Positions 11,825 to 25,102 are shown, counted from the first letter of the stretch. The stretch: 58,818 nucleotides of DNA from Escherichia sp. MOD1-EC7003 (GCF_002965065.1 NZ_PTRE01000068.1:1-58818), one strand, 5' to 3'. Notes: generated by a model from the sequence alone, not told the origin. Program-made: numbers and translations.

Positions 11825-13129
11825 TTAATGCAACTTCAAACGCGGACGAATAACGCGGTTAATACTCCCCACCAGCATCATTAATCCGGTTTTAAAGTAA
11901 CCATGTAGCGCAATCTGATGCATTCGGTACAGCGAGATATACACAAAGCGCGCAATACGCCCTTCAATCATCATTGATCCACGAGTCAGATTACCCATCA
12001 GACTACCGACTGTTGAGAAGTTCGACAGCGATACCAGCGAACCGTGATCTTTATACTGATAATTTTTCAGCGGATTACCGTTCATCTGCGCCAGAATGTT
12101 GTTCATTGCACAGGTCGCCATCTGGTGTGCGGCCTGTGCACGCGGTGGAACAAAGCCCCCTTCCGGACGCGGGCATGACGCGCAGTCGCCAATAGCGTAA
12201 ATGTCTGGATCGCGCGTGGTTTGCAGCGTCGGTTCCACCACCAGCTGGTTGATACGGTTGGTTTCGAGACCACCAATATCTTTCAGGAAGTCTGGCGCTT
12301 TGATCCCTGCGGCCCACACCATCAGATCAGCCTCAATATATTCGCCATCTTTCGTGTGCAGGCCGCCTTTATCTGCACTGGTGACCATGGTTTGCGTCAG
12401 CACGCGAACGCCCAGTTTCGTTAACTCATTATGGGCCGCAGCAGAGATACGTGGCGGCAATGCAGGCAAAATTCGTTCGCCCGCTTCTACCAGCGTTACG
12501 TTCAGGGCTTCGTTGGTCAGGCCTTTATAACCGTAGCTGTGCAGTTGCTTGACGGCATTGTGCAATTCAGCGGAGAGTTCGACACCCGTCGCGCCGCCGC
12601 CGACAATCGCAATGTTCACTTTGCCATTCGCGCCCAGGTTGGCAGAGTATTTCAGGAACAGATTCAGCATCTCCTGGTGGAAGCGACGCGCCTGGTGCGG
12701 GTTATCGAGGAAAATGCAGTTCTCTTTAACGCCTGCCGTATTGAAATCGTTAGAGGTGCTACCCAACGCCATTACCAGAGTGTCATAGGCGATTTTACGT
12801 TCCGGAACCAGCAGTTCACCTTTCTCGTCGCGTAGCTCTGCAATAGTGATTGTTTTCGCTTCACGATCAATATCAATTACGGACCCCAGCTGGAACTGGA
12901 AACCATGATTGCGCGCATGAGCCAGATAGCTCAACGCATCGACGCCTTCATCAAGCGAGCCAGTCGCCACTTCGTGCAGCAGCGGTTTCCACAGGTGGCT
13001 GTGGTTACGGTCTACCAGCGTAATTTTGGCTTTTTTCTTGCGTCCCAGCTTATGCCCCAGCTGTGTCGCCATTTCCAGTCCACCAGCACCGCCGCCGACA
13101 ATCACAATTTTTTTCAATGGCGTAGTCAA
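11825..13129 (-). CDS. ndh: Type II NADH:quinone dehydrogenase Ndh
   Basis: The 434-residue membrane-associated flavoenzyme passes electrons from NADH to quinone without proton pumping. FAD-binding [12 protein letters not shown] lies at the N-terminus, NADH-binding [16 protein letters not shown] near residue 174 and the second FAD motif in DIYAIGDCA. The C-terminal amphipathic region ([18 protein letters not shown]) contacts the membrane. Translation starts at TTG 13129 behind AAGGGG, as in E. coli; the ATG 27 bases upstream would add an unsupported extension. Confidence 0.97.
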   Translation of the reverse strand: MTTPLKKIVIVGGGAGGLEMATQLGHKLGRKKKAKITLVDRNHSHLWKPLLHEVATGSLDEGVDALSYLAHARNHGFQFQLGSVIDIDREAKTITIAELRDEKGELLVPERKIAYDTLVMALGSTSNDFNTAGVKENCIFLDNPHQARRFHQEMLNLFLKYSANLGANGKVNIAIVGGGATGVELSAELHNAVKQLHSYGYKGLTNEALNVTLVEAGERILPALPPRISAAAHNELTKLGVRVLTQTMVTSADKGGLHTKDGEYIEADLMVWAAGIKAPDFLKDIGGLETNRINQLVVEPTLQTTRDPDIYAIGDCASCPRPEGGFVPPRAQAAHQMATCAMNNILAQMNGNPLKNYQYKDHGSLVSLSNFSTVGSLMGNLTRGSMMIEGRIARFVYISLYRMHQIALHGYFKTGLMMLVGSINRVIRPRLKLH

Positions 13130-13265
13130 CGTGACCCCCTTAAATTTATTAACCAATTGTTAATTAATAGTTATCATCATAGCTCTTAATTAACAACAGG
13201 TTACAGCAATGAAAATGTTCTTCGTTATTGAGAATAACATGAATGGTGCATTGGTCATACCAAAA

Positions 13266-13279
13266 TTGATGCTAATCAA
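13266..13279. promoter_or_regulatory. FNR box upstream of ndh
   Basis: TTGATGCTAATCAA is a perfect TTGAT-N4-ATCAA FNR site, about 140 bp upstream of the ndh start. FNR repression of ndh in anaerobiosis is established in E. coli. Confidence 0.8.
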
Positions 13280-13404
13280 GTTTTGTTGCTGAAAAGATAG
13301 GCTGTTTTACCGAGTGAGATCAAAAAACAGAATTTATTGTTTATTATTTGTGCAACCAAGGAAGAGAGATACAGGGTGCAGCGTATATCGAGGGCGTTTG
13401 GTCG

Positions 13405-13525
13405 GCCTGATAAGATGCGCATCAGCTATTAATGCACGACTGTCGGATGCGGCGTGAATGCCTTTTCCGAGCGACAGAATCCGGGGCGCATCAGGTACGG
13501 CAAGGTTACCTGATGCGACGAGGGC
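13405..13525. repeat. REP/BIME cluster between ndh and ycfP
   Basis: The 370-bp space between ndh and ycfP holds the ndh promoter, then degenerate REP units: GGCCTGATAAGATGCGC, TGTCGGATGCGGCGTGAATG...TTTTCCGA, and ACCTGATGCGACGAGGGC. It contains no coding frame that resembles a protein. Confidence 0.7.
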
Positions 13526-13527
13526 AT

Positions 13528-14070
13528 TTACCCGAGGGTTTTGAACGCCTTAATGCGCTGCAAATGCGGGGAAATATTCTTGAATTTGTGCGTCTGCTCT
13601 TCGTCCCAGACAATCTCGTAATAATGATGCAATTCTTCAGATGTCCGCTGGCTGTTAAGCGCTTCATCATTACGCGACAAAATCACCAGACAACGATCGC
13701 GATTCTTCTCGCGGAAGTTGGTCACACACTTAGTGGCAATATCGGCATACTCTTCCGGGCGATCAATCTTGCCTTCCATGTTCTCATAAGGGAACAAATT
13801 AGGGTTGAAGATCACCTGACGAATATCGCAAAGAAAACCAATCCGCTCTGCCCAGTATCCACCCAGACCAACGCCGCAAATCAGCGGACGCTCATCGACG
13901 TTCAGTTGCAACATTTTGTCCACTTCTTTGAGCAGATGCTGCATATCATGTTTCGGATGCCGCGTACTGTAGCTTATCAAGCGTACATCCGGGTCAATAA
14001 ACTGCAATTGTAAGACTTTCTCGTGGTTACCCGGACTGTTAGAGTCAAAACCGTGTAAATAGATAATCAT
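13528..14070 (-). CDS. ycfP: UPF0227 esterase-like protein YcfP
   Basis: A 180-residue alpha/beta-hydrolase-like protein of unknown substrate. [15 protein letters not shown] opens the fold, and GVGLGGYWA is the nucleophile-elbow position, where Gly replaces the usual Ser, so catalysis is doubtful. The start at 14070 gives the family length; the longer open frame runs back into nagZ. It follows nagZ and may be co-transcribed. Confidence 0.93.
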
Positions 14071-14092
14071 CGCTTCCTCACATAAGCCAGGG

Positions 14093-15933
<1,841 letters not shown>

Positions 15934-15953
<20 letters not shown>

Positions 15954-16575
15954 CTTTACCTGACCAGATAATTTCGCCCGTCTGCACCAGCATCAGCTGC
16001 ATTTGTAGGGTCGGAGCGTTGACGTTGCCAGAGGCGCTGGAGTACAGCACGTAATGAGCGCCGACATTGCGGGCAATGCCTATGGCTTTACTACGGGTGC
16101 CTAAACTGTCCTGCGGCGACAAACCTAACTGTTGCTTAGCCATCGACAGCTGCTGGGCAGAAACCAGGGTAAATTTACCGTTATTAGCCAGTGCATTTCG
16201 CAGCGTGTCGGTCGCTTCTGCGGCATTCAGCGAACCGTTAGTACGGTTGTTAACGCTATCAACCAACAGGACGCTACCTGCAGTCACGCCATCAGCCCCA
16301 AGCATCTTACTGACCATCGGCTGCATTGCGCCATTCCAGTCATAATGGCGAATATGCGGCGCAGGCGGTGCTGTTTGATCTTCGTGCTCAATTGGCCCTG
16401 GCTGCTGCGGGATCGTCGGCACCGATGGCACCGTAGGTACAGGCTGTTGTGGCTCGGCAGGTTGTTCCGGCGCGGGTTTCACTTCTTCTACCGGAGCAGG
16501 CTCTCGTTGCCCCACACACCCGGCGAGAAACATCGCCAGCGCAGTAATCAAGGCGTAGCGACTCATTTTAGTCAT
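15934..16575 (-). CDS. lpoB: Outer-membrane lipoprotein LpoB, activator of PBP1B
   Basis: A 213-residue lipoprotein with lipobox FLAGC (Cys20). A proline-rich linker (about residues 25-70: [19 protein letters not shown]) reaches across the periplasm, followed by a globular C-terminal domain that binds the UB2H domain of PBP1B (MrcB). ATG 16575 is chosen; a TTG one codon upstream would add one residue. Confidence 0.96.
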
Positions 16576-16588
16576 CAAGATTCACCCC

Positions 16589-16966
16589 TTACAAATATAG
16601 ATAAAGTCTGACTTTGTGCGCCCCCAGAAAATTGGCGCTGCCATACAGCGTTACCGCCGAATGTGCGGGAATGGTAACGCTGCGTGGCGTTTCCAGAGGA
16701 TGCATCTCCAGCCCTCTGGCGTCATACCAGTAAAAACGATAATGAACGGTAACGGGTTCTTGCCTTTCGTTATAAAGCGTTGAGGATGCTGAAGGTTGAA
16801 TATCAGACGTCGAAAGCACAGGCTTTTCTGCACTGATGCCCGCAGCCAGTAAAGATGACTCCATCACCAGCGATTGTTCATCATTCACCGGAATTTCCGG
16901 ATGTGAACGACAACCTACCAGCAGTAACAGCGCCAGAAACACCAGCCCAAAGCATCCTTTTCTCAT
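16589..16966 (-). CDS. ycfL: YcfL lipoprotein
   Basis: A 125-residue DUF1425 protein with signal peptide and lipobox LLVGC (Cys19), so it is a predicted lipoprotein. The body ends SANFLGAHKVRLYLYL. Function unknown. It sits 13 bp upstream of lpoB and 2 bp after hinT, which suggests an envelope-related operon. Confidence 0.93.
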   Translation of the reverse strand: MRKGCFGLVFLALLLLVGCRSHPEIPVNDEQSLVMESSLLAAGISAEKPVLSTSDIQPSASSTLYNERQEPVTVHYRFYWYDARGLEMHPLETPRSVTIPAHSAVTLYGSANFLGAHKVRLYLYL

Positions 16967-16968
16967 CG

Positions 16969-17328
16969 TTACAGACCTTTATGCGCCAGCATTGGCCCCA
17001 GCGGACGGCCACCCAACAAGTGCATATGGATGTGATACACCTCTTGTCCACCATGGTGGTTGGTGTTCATGATCAGACGATAGCCATCTTCGGCAATGCC
17101 TTCTTGCTCAGCGATTTTTGCTGCTACCGTGATCATACGCCCTAGCGCCTGCTCGTGCTCAGCTGACACGTCGTTCACGGTAGGAATGAGGATATTCGGA
17201 ATAATCAGAATATGCGTTGGCGCTTGCGGCGAAATATCGCGAAACGCCGTTACCAGATCATCCTGGTAGACGATATCGGAGGGGATCTCACGACGAATAA
17301 TTTTGCTAAATATAGTTTCTTCTGCCAC
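16969..17328 (-). CDS. hinT: Purine nucleoside phosphoramidase HinT
   Basis: A 119-residue HIT-family hydrolase of AMP-lysine-type phosphoramidates. The catalytic triad motif [11 protein letters not shown] lies near the C-terminus. It starts at GTG 17328 behind AAGGA; the ATG 18 bases upstream would add six residues. Confidence 0.96.
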   Translation of the reverse strand: MAEETIFSKIIRREIPSDIVYQDDLVTAFRDISPQAPTHILIIPNILIPTVNDVSAEHEQALGRMITVAAKIAEQEGIAEDGYRLIMNTNHHGGQEVYHIHMHLLGGRPLGPMLAHKGL

Positions 17329-17660
17329 GACATTTTCCTTTTTCAAATAGCCATGCGTTGCGCCATGCTACGCCGCGCCACACTGCGAGTATAGAGTATG
17401 GTCGAGTTAAACCTGCTCTTTCAACCTTAACTCACGATTTCTTAAGCAAAAAATCGTTTTGCTGCCGCATATATCGCCATTATTTCCATTTCTGCCTTCG
17501 AATGCGCTGAAAAGACATTCTTTGTTTGGTTTACACAATAAACATGAATGCGTATATTTCTCATTTGCGTTTGCGTGCAAAACTATTAGCACACTAAATA
17601 TAACCACTCATCCCCCCTTCCGGAGTGAGTCTGACGACAATATAAACCAAGAGATTTCAA
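17329..17660. promoter_or_regulatory. hinT-fhuE divergent intergenic region
   Basis: This 332-bp spacer carries the promoters of hinT (minus) and fhuE (plus). fhuE is Fur-controlled in E. coli. An AT-rich imperfect palindrome around 17548-17568 (AATGCGTATATTTCTCATTT) is a plausible Fur box, but the match is weak. No credible gene is seen here. Confidence 0.4.
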
Positions 17661-19850
17661 ATGCTTTCGACACAATTTAGCAGGGATAATCAACATCAAG
17701 CTACCACCAAACCGTCACTGCTTGCCGCCTGCATAGCACTGGCACTATTACCTTCCACCGCTTTTGCCGCACCAGCCACTGAAGAAACGGTGATTGTTGA
17801 GGGGTCAGCAACTGCTCCAGATGATGACGAAAATGATTACAGCGTAACGTCTACCTCTGCGGGTACCAAAATGCAGATGACTCAACGTGATATTCCTCAG
17901 TCGGTCACCATTGTTAGCCAGCAGCGGATGGAAGATCAGCAGTTACAAACGCTGGGCGAAGTGATGGAAAACACGCTGGGGATCAGCAAAAGTCAGGCAG
18001 ATTCCGATCGCGTTCTTTATTATTCCCGCGGATTCCAGATCGATAACTATATGGTTGATGGTATCCCCACCTATTTTGAATCGCGCTGGAATCTGGGCGA
18101 CGCACTTTCTGATATGGCTCTATTTGAACGTGTAGAGGTGGTGCGTGGCGCGACAGGACTCATGACAGGTACGGGTAATCCATCTGCGGCAATTAATATG
18201 GTGCGAAAACACGCGACCAGTCGTGAATTTAAAGGCGATATCTCAGCAGAATACGGTAGCTGGAACAAAGAACGGTATGTGGTGGATTTACAAAGCCCAC
18301 TAACCGAAGATGGTAAAATCCGCGCACGAATTGTCGGCGGCTACCAGAATAACGACTCATGGCTGGATCGCTACAACAGTGAAAAAACCTTCTTCTCCGG
18401 CATTGTCGATGCTGATTTAGGCGATCTTACAACGCTTTCAGCCGGTTACGAATATCAGCGCATTGATGTTAATAGCCCAACCTGGGGCGGTTTACCGCGC
18501 TGGAATACTGATGGCAGCAGCAACAGTTACGATCGCGCGCGCAGTACCGCACCTGACTGGGCGTACAACGATAAAGAGATCAACAAGGTCTTTATGACCC
18601 TGAAGCAGCGGTTTGCTGAGACCTGGCAAGCGACGCTGAATGCCACCCACTCCGAAGTCGAATTTGACAGCAAAATGATGTATGTCGATGCCTATGTAAA
18701 CAAAGCGGATGGTATGCTGGTCGGGCCATACAGTAATTATGGGCCAGGTTTTGATTATGTCGGCGGCACCGGTTGGAACAGTGGCAAACGTAAAGTTGAT
18801 GCGCTGGATTTGTTCGCTGACGGTAGTTATGAATTGTTTGGTCGTCAGCACAATCTAATGTTTGGTGGCAGTTACAGCAAACAAAACAATCGTTACTTCA
18901 GCTCATGGGCCAACATCTTCTCGGATGAAATTGGCAGTTTCTACAACTTTAATGGCAATTTTCCACAAACCAACTGGTCACCACAGAGCCTGGCGCAGGA
19001 CGATACCACCCATATGAAATCGGTATATGCCGCCACCCGTGTCACCCTTGCCGATCCATTGCACCTGATCCTCGGCGCACGTTATACCAACTGGCGGGTT
19101 GATACGCTGACTTACAGTATGGAGAAAAATCACACCACGCCTTATGCTGGTCTGGTGTTTGACATCAATGACAACTGGTCGACCTACGCCAGCTATACCT
19201 CTATTTTTCAGCCACAAAAAGATCGCGACAGTTCGGGCAAATATCTGGCGCCGATCACCGGTAACAACTACGAGCTGGGTCTGAAATCGGACTGGATGAA
19301 TAGCCGTCTGACCACCACGTTAGCCATCTTCCGTATTGAGCAGGATAACGTCGCCCAGTCCACCGGTACACCTATCCCCGGTAGCAACGGAGAAACCGCC
19401 TATAAAGCGGTGGATGGGACAGTCAGTAAAGGTGTGGAATTTGAACTCAACGGTGCAATTACCGACAACTGGCAGCTGACGTTTGGCGCAACGCGCTATA
19501 TTGCAGAAGATAACGAAGGAAACGCCGTTAATCCTAATCTGCCACGCACCACAGTTAAAATGTTCACCAGCTATCGGTTGCCTGTCATGCCCGAGTTGAC
19601 GGTTGGCGGTGGTGTTAACTGGCAAAATCGCGTGTATACCGACACAGTGACACCGTATGGCACCTTCCGCGCCGAGCAAGGTAGCTACGCGCTGGTGGAT
19701 CTCTTCACCCGCTACCAGGTGACGAAAAACTTCTCGTTGCAGGGAAACGTCAATAACCTGTTTGACAAAACCTACGATACCAACGTGGAAGGTTCTATCG
19801 TCTACGGCGCACCGCGTAATTTCAGCATTACCGGCACGTATCAATTCTGA
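17661..19850 (+). CDS. fhuE: TonB-dependent ferric coprogen/rhodotorulate receptor FhuE
   Basis: A 729-residue outer-membrane siderophore receptor. The signal peptide is residues 1-36 (ending PSTAFA), with TonB box ETVIVEG just after it. The plug domain runs to about residue 200 (RDIPQSVTIVSQQRM, VEVVRGATGLMTGTGNPSAAINMVRK), then a 22-strand barrel ends in aromatic Phe (FSITGTYQF). Full length and intact; it takes up hydroxamate siderophores made by other microbes. Confidence 0.97.
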   Translation: MLSTQFSRDNQHQATTKPSLLAACIALALLPSTAFAAPATEETVIVEGSATAPDDDENDYSVTSTSAGTKMQMTQRDIPQSVTIVSQQRMEDQQLQTLGEVMENTLGISKSQADSDRVLYYSRGFQIDNYMVDGIPTYFESRWNLGDALSDMALFERVEVVRGATGLMTGTGNPSAAINMVRKHATSREFKGDISAEYGSWNKERYVVDLQSPLTEDGKIRARIVGGYQNNDSWLDRYNSEKTFFSGIVDADLGDLTTLSAGYEYQRIDVNSPTWGGLPRWNTDGSSNSYDRARSTAPDWAYNDKEINKVFMTLKQRFAETWQATLNATHSEVEFDSKMMYVDAYVNKADGMLVGPYSNYGPGFDYVGGTGWNSGKRKVDALDLFADGSYELFGRQHNLMFGGSYSKQNNRYFSSWANIFSDEIGSFYNFNGNFPQTNWSPQSLAQDDTTHMKSVYAATRVTLADPLHLILGARYTNWRVDTLTYSMEKNHTTPYAGLVFDINDNWSTYASYTSIFQPQKDRDSSGKYLAPITGNNYELGLKSDWMNSRLTTTLAIFRIEQDNVAQSTGTPIPGSNGETAYKAVDGTVSKGVEFELNGAITDNWQLTFGATRYIAEDNEGNAVNPNLPRTTVKMFTSYRLPVMPELTVGGGVNWQNRVYTDTVTPYGTFRAEQGSYALVDLFTRYQVTKNFSLQGNVNNLFDKTYDTNVEGSIVYGAPRNFSITGTYQF

Positions 19851-19860
19851 ATAACACTTG

Positions 19861-19887
19861 TAAAAAAGGCAGCCATCTGGCTGCCTT
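19861..19887. terminator. Shared terminator between convergent fhuE and ptsG
   Basis: AAAAAAGGCAGCCATCTGGC followed by TGCCTTA: a GGCAGCC/GGCTGCC stem with an A-run on the left and T-residues on the right. Confidence 0.85.
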
Positions 19888-19909
19888 AGTCTCCCCAACG
19901 CCTTACGGA

Positions 19910-21343
19910 TTAGTGGTTACGGATGTACTCATCCATCTCGGTTTTCAGGTTATCGGATTTAGTACCGAAAATCGCCTGAACACCAGAACCAGCAACCACT
20001 ACGCCCGCTGCGCCCAGTTTCTTCAGCCCAGCCTGATCGACTTTAGACACATCAGCAACGCTGACGCGCAGACGGGTAATACATGCGTCGAGGTTAGTGA
20101 TGTTTTCTTTACCACCAAATGCAGCAACCAGAGCCGGTGCCATTTCGCTGGTACCTGTCGCTTTTGCATCATCAGTCGCGTCTTCACGACCCGGCGTTTT
20201 CAAATCCAGTGCTTTAATCAGCACGCGGAAGATAGTGTAGTAAACAATCGCATAACCGATACCGACGATCGGGAACAGCCACAGTTTGCTGCTGTTACCA
20301 GACAGAACGATGAAGTCGATCAGACCGTGCGAGAACGACGTACCGTCGCGCACCCCCAGAAGAATACAGATTGGGAATGCCAGACCTGCCAGAATCGCGT
20401 GGATGATGTACAGGATCGGCGCAACGAACATGAAGGAGAACTCGATCGGCTCGGTGATACCGGTCAGGAACGAGGTCAGCGCCGCGGAGATCATGATACC
20501 GCCCACTTTCGCACGGTTTTCTGGTTTAGCAGAGTGCCAGATAGCAATTGCAGCAGCTGGCAGACCGTACATTTTGAACAGGAAGCCGCCTGACAGTTTA
20601 CCCGCAGTCGGGTCACCCGCCATATAACGCGGAATGTCGCCGTGGAAAACCTGACCTGCTGCGTTGGTGTATTCACCAATCTGCATCTGGAAAGGTACGT
20701 TCCAGATGTGGTGCAGACCAAACGGTACCAGGCAACGTTCGATGAAACCATAAATGCCAAACGCAACTACCGGGTTTTGGTAAGCAGCCCACTGAGAGAA
20801 GGTCTGGATTGCAGTACCAATCGGTGGCCAGATGAAAGACAGCACTACGCCAGTAAAGATGGCAGCCAGACCAGAAATGATCGGCACAAAGCGTTTACCG
20901 GCAAAGAAGCCAAGATACTCAGGCAGCTTAATACGGTAGAAACGGTTAAACATGTACGCTGCGATCGCACCGGAGATGATCCCCCCGAGTACGCCAGTAT
21001 CCGCCAGGTGTTTAGAGGCGATTTCTTCAGCAGGTAAATGCAGTACCAGTGGCGCAACTACGGCCATGGTTTTAACCATGATGCCATAGGCAACAACCGC
21101 GGCCAGCGCGGATACGCCATCGTTATTGGTAAAGCCGAGGGCGACACCGATCGCAAAAATCAATGGCATGTTTGCAAAGACGGAACCGCCTGCTTCTGCC
21201 ATAACATGCGATACAACGGCGGGTAGCCAGCTGAAATTCGCGGAACCGACGCCCAGCAGAATACCTGCGATAGGCAGTACGGATACCGGCAGCATCAGCG
21301 ATTTACCGACCTTTTGCAGGTTAGCAAATGCATTCTTAAACAT
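19910..21343 (-). CDS. ptsG: Glucose-specific PTS permease EIICB(Glc)
   Basis: A 477-residue PTS transporter. Residues 1 to about 388 form the membrane EIIC domain that carries glucose. The C-terminal EIIB domain holds the phosphocysteine in [13 protein letters not shown]. It is phosphorylated by EIIA(Glc) and phosphorylates incoming glucose. Intact. The leader keeps both an Mlc operator and the SgrS pairing site. Confidence 0.98.
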
Positions 21344-21346
21344 AAT

Positions 21347-21372
21347 TGAGAGTGCTCCTGAGTATGAGTGCT
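21347..21372 (-). promoter_or_regulatory. SgrS small-RNA pairing site in the ptsG leader
   Basis: On the ptsG strand CATACTCAGGAGCACTC precedes and covers the ribosome-binding site. This is the established target of SgrS, which shuts off ptsG under glucose-phosphate stress. One base beside the pairing core differs from recalled K-12 (GCACTC for GCACCC). Confidence 0.75.
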
Positions 21373-21439
21373 TTTTTTACGTTCTCACGCGTGGCAAGGG
21401 GGGAGAGCCTCGCCGTGTACAGGGCATCTAAGCGCCCTT

Positions 21440-21463
21440 TATTTATTACACAGAGTAAAATAA
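21440..21463 (-). promoter_or_regulatory. Mlc operator of ptsG
   Basis: The stretch centred on TTACACAGAGTAAAATAA matches the Mlc/NagC-type operator of the E. coli ptsG promoter as I recall it. It lies about 100 bp upstream of the start codon. Confidence 0.7.
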
Positions 21464-21637
21464 TTCAGTACCGATTTGTTTGACGGCTATCACGTTTCAA
21501 CTTCAGGTTATTGGAGAAGTTGCACATTTTGATAAAACATATGTCACAATATTTCAAACATGGTTATTCACCGCCCAATTTTCGGCGGTGAACTTTACTC
21601 GTTTTAGCCATTAATTACGAGCTTTAAAAAAATTCAT

Positions 21638-22435
21638 TCAACGGATGGATTGTAGGTGGGAAGCGTCGATGTGAAACAGACGGGCGAAGTTATCGGTGGT
21701 TACCTGCGCCAGTTCTTCAACGGCAACACCTTTCAACACAGCCATGTACTCTGCAACATCACGAACCATCGCAGGTTGATTCTCTTTTCCTCGATGAGGT
21801 ACCGGTGCAAGGTAAGGCGAGTCAGTTTCGACCAGTAGCCGATCCAGGGGGACATAACGCGCGGCATCGCGCAGTTGCTCCGCATTACGGAAGGTCACTA
21901 TGCCGGAAAAGGAGATGTAAAATCCAAGATCCAGTAATTTGCCCGCCGTTTCTCTGTCCTCTGTAAAACAGTGTAGTACGCCACCGTAATCCGTCACTTT
22001 TTCTTCGCGCAGAATTGCCAGCGTATCGGCGCGGGCGTCACGGGTGTGGACGATAACCGGCTTGTTCAGATCACGACCAATCTGGATATGATGGATGAAG
22101 GACTCTTGCTGACGTACCTTAGTTTCCGGCGTGTAATAATAATCCAGCCCGGTTTCACCCAGCGCAACAACACCCTCTTCTGCCGCCAGACGGCGTAAAT
22201 CTTCTACATCGTAGGGATCATCCTGGTTGAGCGGATGCACGCCACAAGAAAATACGACGTTGTCACGTTCGCCTACCAGATCCCGCATGTGTAAATAACC
22301 CGGTAATGTTGTGGCGACTGCCAGACAAAATTTCACATCGCGTGCGGCGGCTTTCGCCAGAACGTCATCCACGTCCTTATGCAAAGATTCATAATCCAGA
22401 CCATCGAGATGGCAGTGTGAGTCGACTAAAAACAT
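21638..22435 (-). CDS. ycfH: TatD-family metal-dependent hydrolase YcfH
   Basis: A 265-residue TIM-barrel metallohydrolase. It has metal ligands in VDSHCHLD at the N-terminus, GETGLDYYY, VIVHTRDA, VLHCFTED and LLVETDSPYLAP. Relatives are deoxyribonucleases or D-aminoacyl-tRNA deacylases; the natural substrate is unsettled. ATG 22435 is used for family length. It follows holB closely, as in other Enterobacterales. Confidence 0.95.
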   Translation of the reverse strand: MFLVDSHCHLDGLDYESLHKDVDDVLAKAAARDVKFCLAVATTLPGYLHMRDLVGERDNVVFSCGVHPLNQDDPYDVEDLRRLAAEEGVVALGETGLDYYYTPETKVRQQESFIHHIQIGRDLNKPVIVHTRDARADTLAILREEKVTDYGGVLHCFTEDRETAGKLLDLGFYISFSGIVTFRNAEQLRDAARYVPLDRLLVETDSPYLAPVPHRGKENQPAMVRDVAEYMAVLKGVAVEELAQVTTDNFARLFHIDASHLQSIR

Positions 22436-22445
22436 GATGTCTCTC

Positions 22446-23450
22446 TTAAAGATGAGGAACCGGTAGCACAACGCCCGGTTGCAGGTAATGCTCAATACGC
22501 AGTAAAAGATCGGTGATGAGAAGTTCGCGGTTGATGCCTGTGACAGACATTAACTGTTCACGAATGTGGCAAACATCCCCCAGTATAGCTTGCAGGCGCG
22601 AAGGAGAAAGCGGGGTTGCCAGTTCGACGACAAGGCCCGGCACATCAACATTGGTCATCTGCGCAGCGCCATGATGGCGTTTTAGCGCATCCATCAGCAA
22701 CGTTGCCAGCCAGTGCAAACGCGCCGGAGCTTGTTCATGATTAAGGGCCGCCAGCAGCGAATACCAGTCGCCCGATTGCACGCTATATGCCAGAGCCTGA
22801 CATAATGTTTCACGAGCCTGCCAGCTATCGCCCTGAAACAACGCCAGTGCCGCGCCCGGCGAACCAGCGCTTAGGCGCAGTGCAGCAAGTAATGTTTCCT
22901 GTGACATTGTCACTTCGCGTGAAAGCCAGGTCACGGCGTATTGTTCTGGCGGCGGCGCGAGGTAATGTAACCGACAACGACTACGTAATGTTGCCAGTAA
23001 ACGTTCTGGCTCGCGGGTAGCAAGGAAAAACCAGGTTTCTGCTGGTGGCTCTTCAAGCGTTTTCAGCAATGCGTTAGCCGCGGCGTCGGTCAGTAATGCC
23101 GCATCGGTTACCCAAACAACTTTTGCACCACCTAAGCGTGCATGCTCATTCAGCTTTTCGGTGACTTCACGTACCGCATCAATGCCCAGCGCATTTTTCC
23201 CTTTTTCGGGAGCCAGGGTGTAATAATCGGGATGTGTGCCAGCCTGCATCAACTGACATCCACGACAGTGACCACAACTTTTATGGCCCTGCGGTTGTTG
23301 GCAGAGTAAATAACGGCTCAGAGCGTAGATTAAAGCATCATCGCCCATGCCAGGTAACGCCTGAATGAGTAGCGCATGGTGACCTCTTCCGGCCTGATAG
23401 CTGGCTACCAGTTTTTCGAAATCAGGTCGTAACCATGGATACCATCTCAT
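22446..23450 (-). CDS. holB: DNA polymerase III delta' subunit HolB
   Basis: A 334-residue clamp-loader subunit. The AAA+ fold has a degenerate P-loop ([12 protein letters not shown]), so it binds without hydrolysing ATP. A zinc ribbon lies near residues 50-65 ([10 protein letters not shown]). The C-terminal collar domain binds the tau/gamma subunits. It overlaps the tmk stop by 4 bp. Confidence 0.97.
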   Translation of the reverse strand: MRWYPWLRPDFEKLVASYQAGRGHHALLIQALPGMGDDALIYALSRYLLCQQPQGHKSCGHCRGCQLMQAGTHPDYYTLAPEKGKNALGIDAVREVTEKLNEHARLGGAKVVWVTDAALLTDAAANALLKTLEEPPAETWFFLATREPERLLATLRSRCRLHYLAPPPEQYAVTWLSREVTMSQETLLAALRLSAGSPGAALALFQGDSWQARETLCQALAYSVQSGDWYSLLAALNHEQAPARLHWLATLLMDALKRHHGAAQMTNVDVPGLVVELATPLSPSRLQAILGDVCHIREQLMSVTGINRELLITDLLLRIEHYLQPGVVLPVPHL

Positions 23451-24088
23451 GCGTTCTGCTCCTTAACCCAATGGGTCACGGTAGTACGGATTGCATCCAT
23501 GACGGCCTCAAGCGACTGGGTGGCATCAATGGTATGAATGCTTTTATCTTGTCCTGCCAGTTCCAGATAGCGGGCGCGAGTGCGATTAAAGAAATCGAAA
23601 GACTCTTGCTCAATACGATCCAGCTCGCCGCGCGCGCGGGCGCGTTTTAAGCCAACTTCCGGGGTAACATCGAGATAGAGCGTTAAGTCGGGGCGAAAAT
23701 CCCCGAGAACAGCATCACGCAGCGTTGCCAACATATGTTGGTCAATACCACGTCCACCGCCCTGATACGCCTGAGTGGAGAGATCGTGGCGGTCGCCAAT
23801 CACCCAGGTGCCGTTAGCCAGCGCAGGTTTGATAACCGTTTCCACCAGTTGAACGCGCGCGGCATAAAACATCAGAACTTCGGCTTTATCGGTAATGACC
23901 TCATCGCCTACCGATTTGATATCCAGCACCAGGCCTCTTAACTTTTCGGCAAGTTGCGTACCGCCAGGTTCCCGAGTGAAAACCATGTCGCGGATACCCA
24001 GTTGCTCGAGCGTCTCAACCACCACATTACGTGCGGTAGTTTTGCCTGCGCCTTCCAGCCCCTCAATGACGATATACTTACTGCGCAT
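23447..24088 (-). CDS. tmk: Thymidylate kinase Tmk
   Basis: A 213-residue enzyme that phosphorylates dTMP to dTDP. It has P-loop GLEGAGKTT at residues 9-17, the DR(Y/H) motif in [17 protein letters not shown] and the Arg-rich lid [12 protein letters not shown]. Its start overlaps mltG by 11 bp. Confidence 0.98.
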   Translation of the reverse strand: MRSKYIVIEGLEGAGKTTARNVVVETLEQLGIRDMVFTREPGGTQLAEKLRGLVLDIKSVGDEVITDKAEVLMFYAARVQLVETVIKPALANGTWVIGDRHDLSTQAYQGGGRGIDQHMLATLRDAVLGDFRPDLTLYLDVTPEVGLKRARARGELDRIEQESFDFFNRTRARYLELAGQDKSIHTIDATQSLEAVMDAIRTTVTHWVKEQNA

Positions 24089-25100
24089 TTTTTTCCTTAA
24101 GCACTTTCAGATAATCCTGAACAGACTTGTTATGACTGGCAAGATTGGTATTAAACGTGTGGCCACCTTTACCATCGGCCACAAAATAGAGATACGGCGT
24201 TTTTGCCGGATGCGCAGCAGCCTTCAGCGAATCTGCCCCCGGCGTAGCTATCGCACCTGGCGGCAAACCGGTAATGGTATAGGTGTTATACGCTGTCGGC
24301 GTTTCCAGGTCTGCACGAGAAAGTTTGCCATTATAACGCTCTCCCATCCCGTAAATCACTGTCGGGTCGGTCTGCAGACGCATACCAATACGTAAACGGT
24401 TGATAAATACCGAGGCAACCTGAGCGCGTTCGCTGGCAACGGCGGTTTCTTTTTCGATAATTGATGCCATCGTCACCAGCTGGTTTTTATCTTTATAGGG
24501 CAGACCATCCGCACGCCCTTCCCAGGCGCTATCGACCGCTTTCACCATTTTCTTGTGCGCTCGCTTGAGTAACGCGACATCTGTGGTGTTGGCGGTATAC
24601 ATCCAGGTGTCTGGCCAGAACCAACCTTCAATCCAATCTGGGTTTTCCAGTTCAAGTGCCTGTGCCACGGTAGCGTACTTATCGTCGCTCAGCGTGTGCT
24701 TGATATACGGGGCCTCACGTAATTGCTTGAGGTAATCGCTCAGACGCATCCCTTCTACCAGCCGCAGCGGGAACTGTGCCTCTTTACCGCTTTCCATCAA
24801 CTTCAGCATCTCGCGTACGGTCATCTGTGGTGTAAAGCGGTAGCTCCCGGCTTTGAAGTGAGAAAGATCCGGTTCGATACGCAGCAGCCATTGAAAAACT
24901 CGTGGCCGATTGATGATCTTATCGGCATAAAGCTGTTCACCGAGCGCCAGACGTCCGGTCCCTGGCTTCAGGGTAAATATCGTCTCTTCTTGAATAAGCA
25001 ATTTGCTGTCGGCAAGATGACGAACCTTCCAGACGCCCACACCAGCGGCGATACCCAGTACCAGCAGCAATAACAAGATAATCAATAACACTTTTTTCAT
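24078..25100 (-). CDS. mltG: Endolytic peptidoglycan transglycosylase MltG
   Basis: A 340-residue inner-membrane protein. One N-terminal TM segment ([20 protein letters not shown]) is followed by a periplasmic LysM-like part and the YceG catalytic domain with the essential Glu in SIIEKETAV (about residue 218). It cleaves nascent glycan strands. Formerly yceG. Confidence 0.97.
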   Translation of the reverse strand: MKKVLLIILLLLLVLGIAAGVGVWKVRHLADSKLLIQEETIFTLKPGTGRLALGEQLYADKIINRPRVFQWLLRIEPDLSHFKAGSYRFTPQMTVREMLKLMESGKEAQFPLRLVEGMRLSDYLKQLREAPYIKHTLSDDKYATVAQALELENPDWIEGWFWPDTWMYTANTTDVALLKRAHKKMVKAVDSAWEGRADGLPYKDKNQLVTMASIIEKETAVASERAQVASVFINRLRIGMRLQTDPTVIYGMGERYNGKLSRADLETPTAYNTYTITGLPPGAIATPGADSLKAAAHPAKTPYLYFVADGKGGHTFNTNLASHNKSVQDYLKVLKEKNAQ

Positions 25101-25102
25101 GA

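Noticed and set aside
13405..13525. CRISPR-like repeats between ndh and ycfP
   Set aside because: The repeats are degenerate REP palindromes without uniform spacers.
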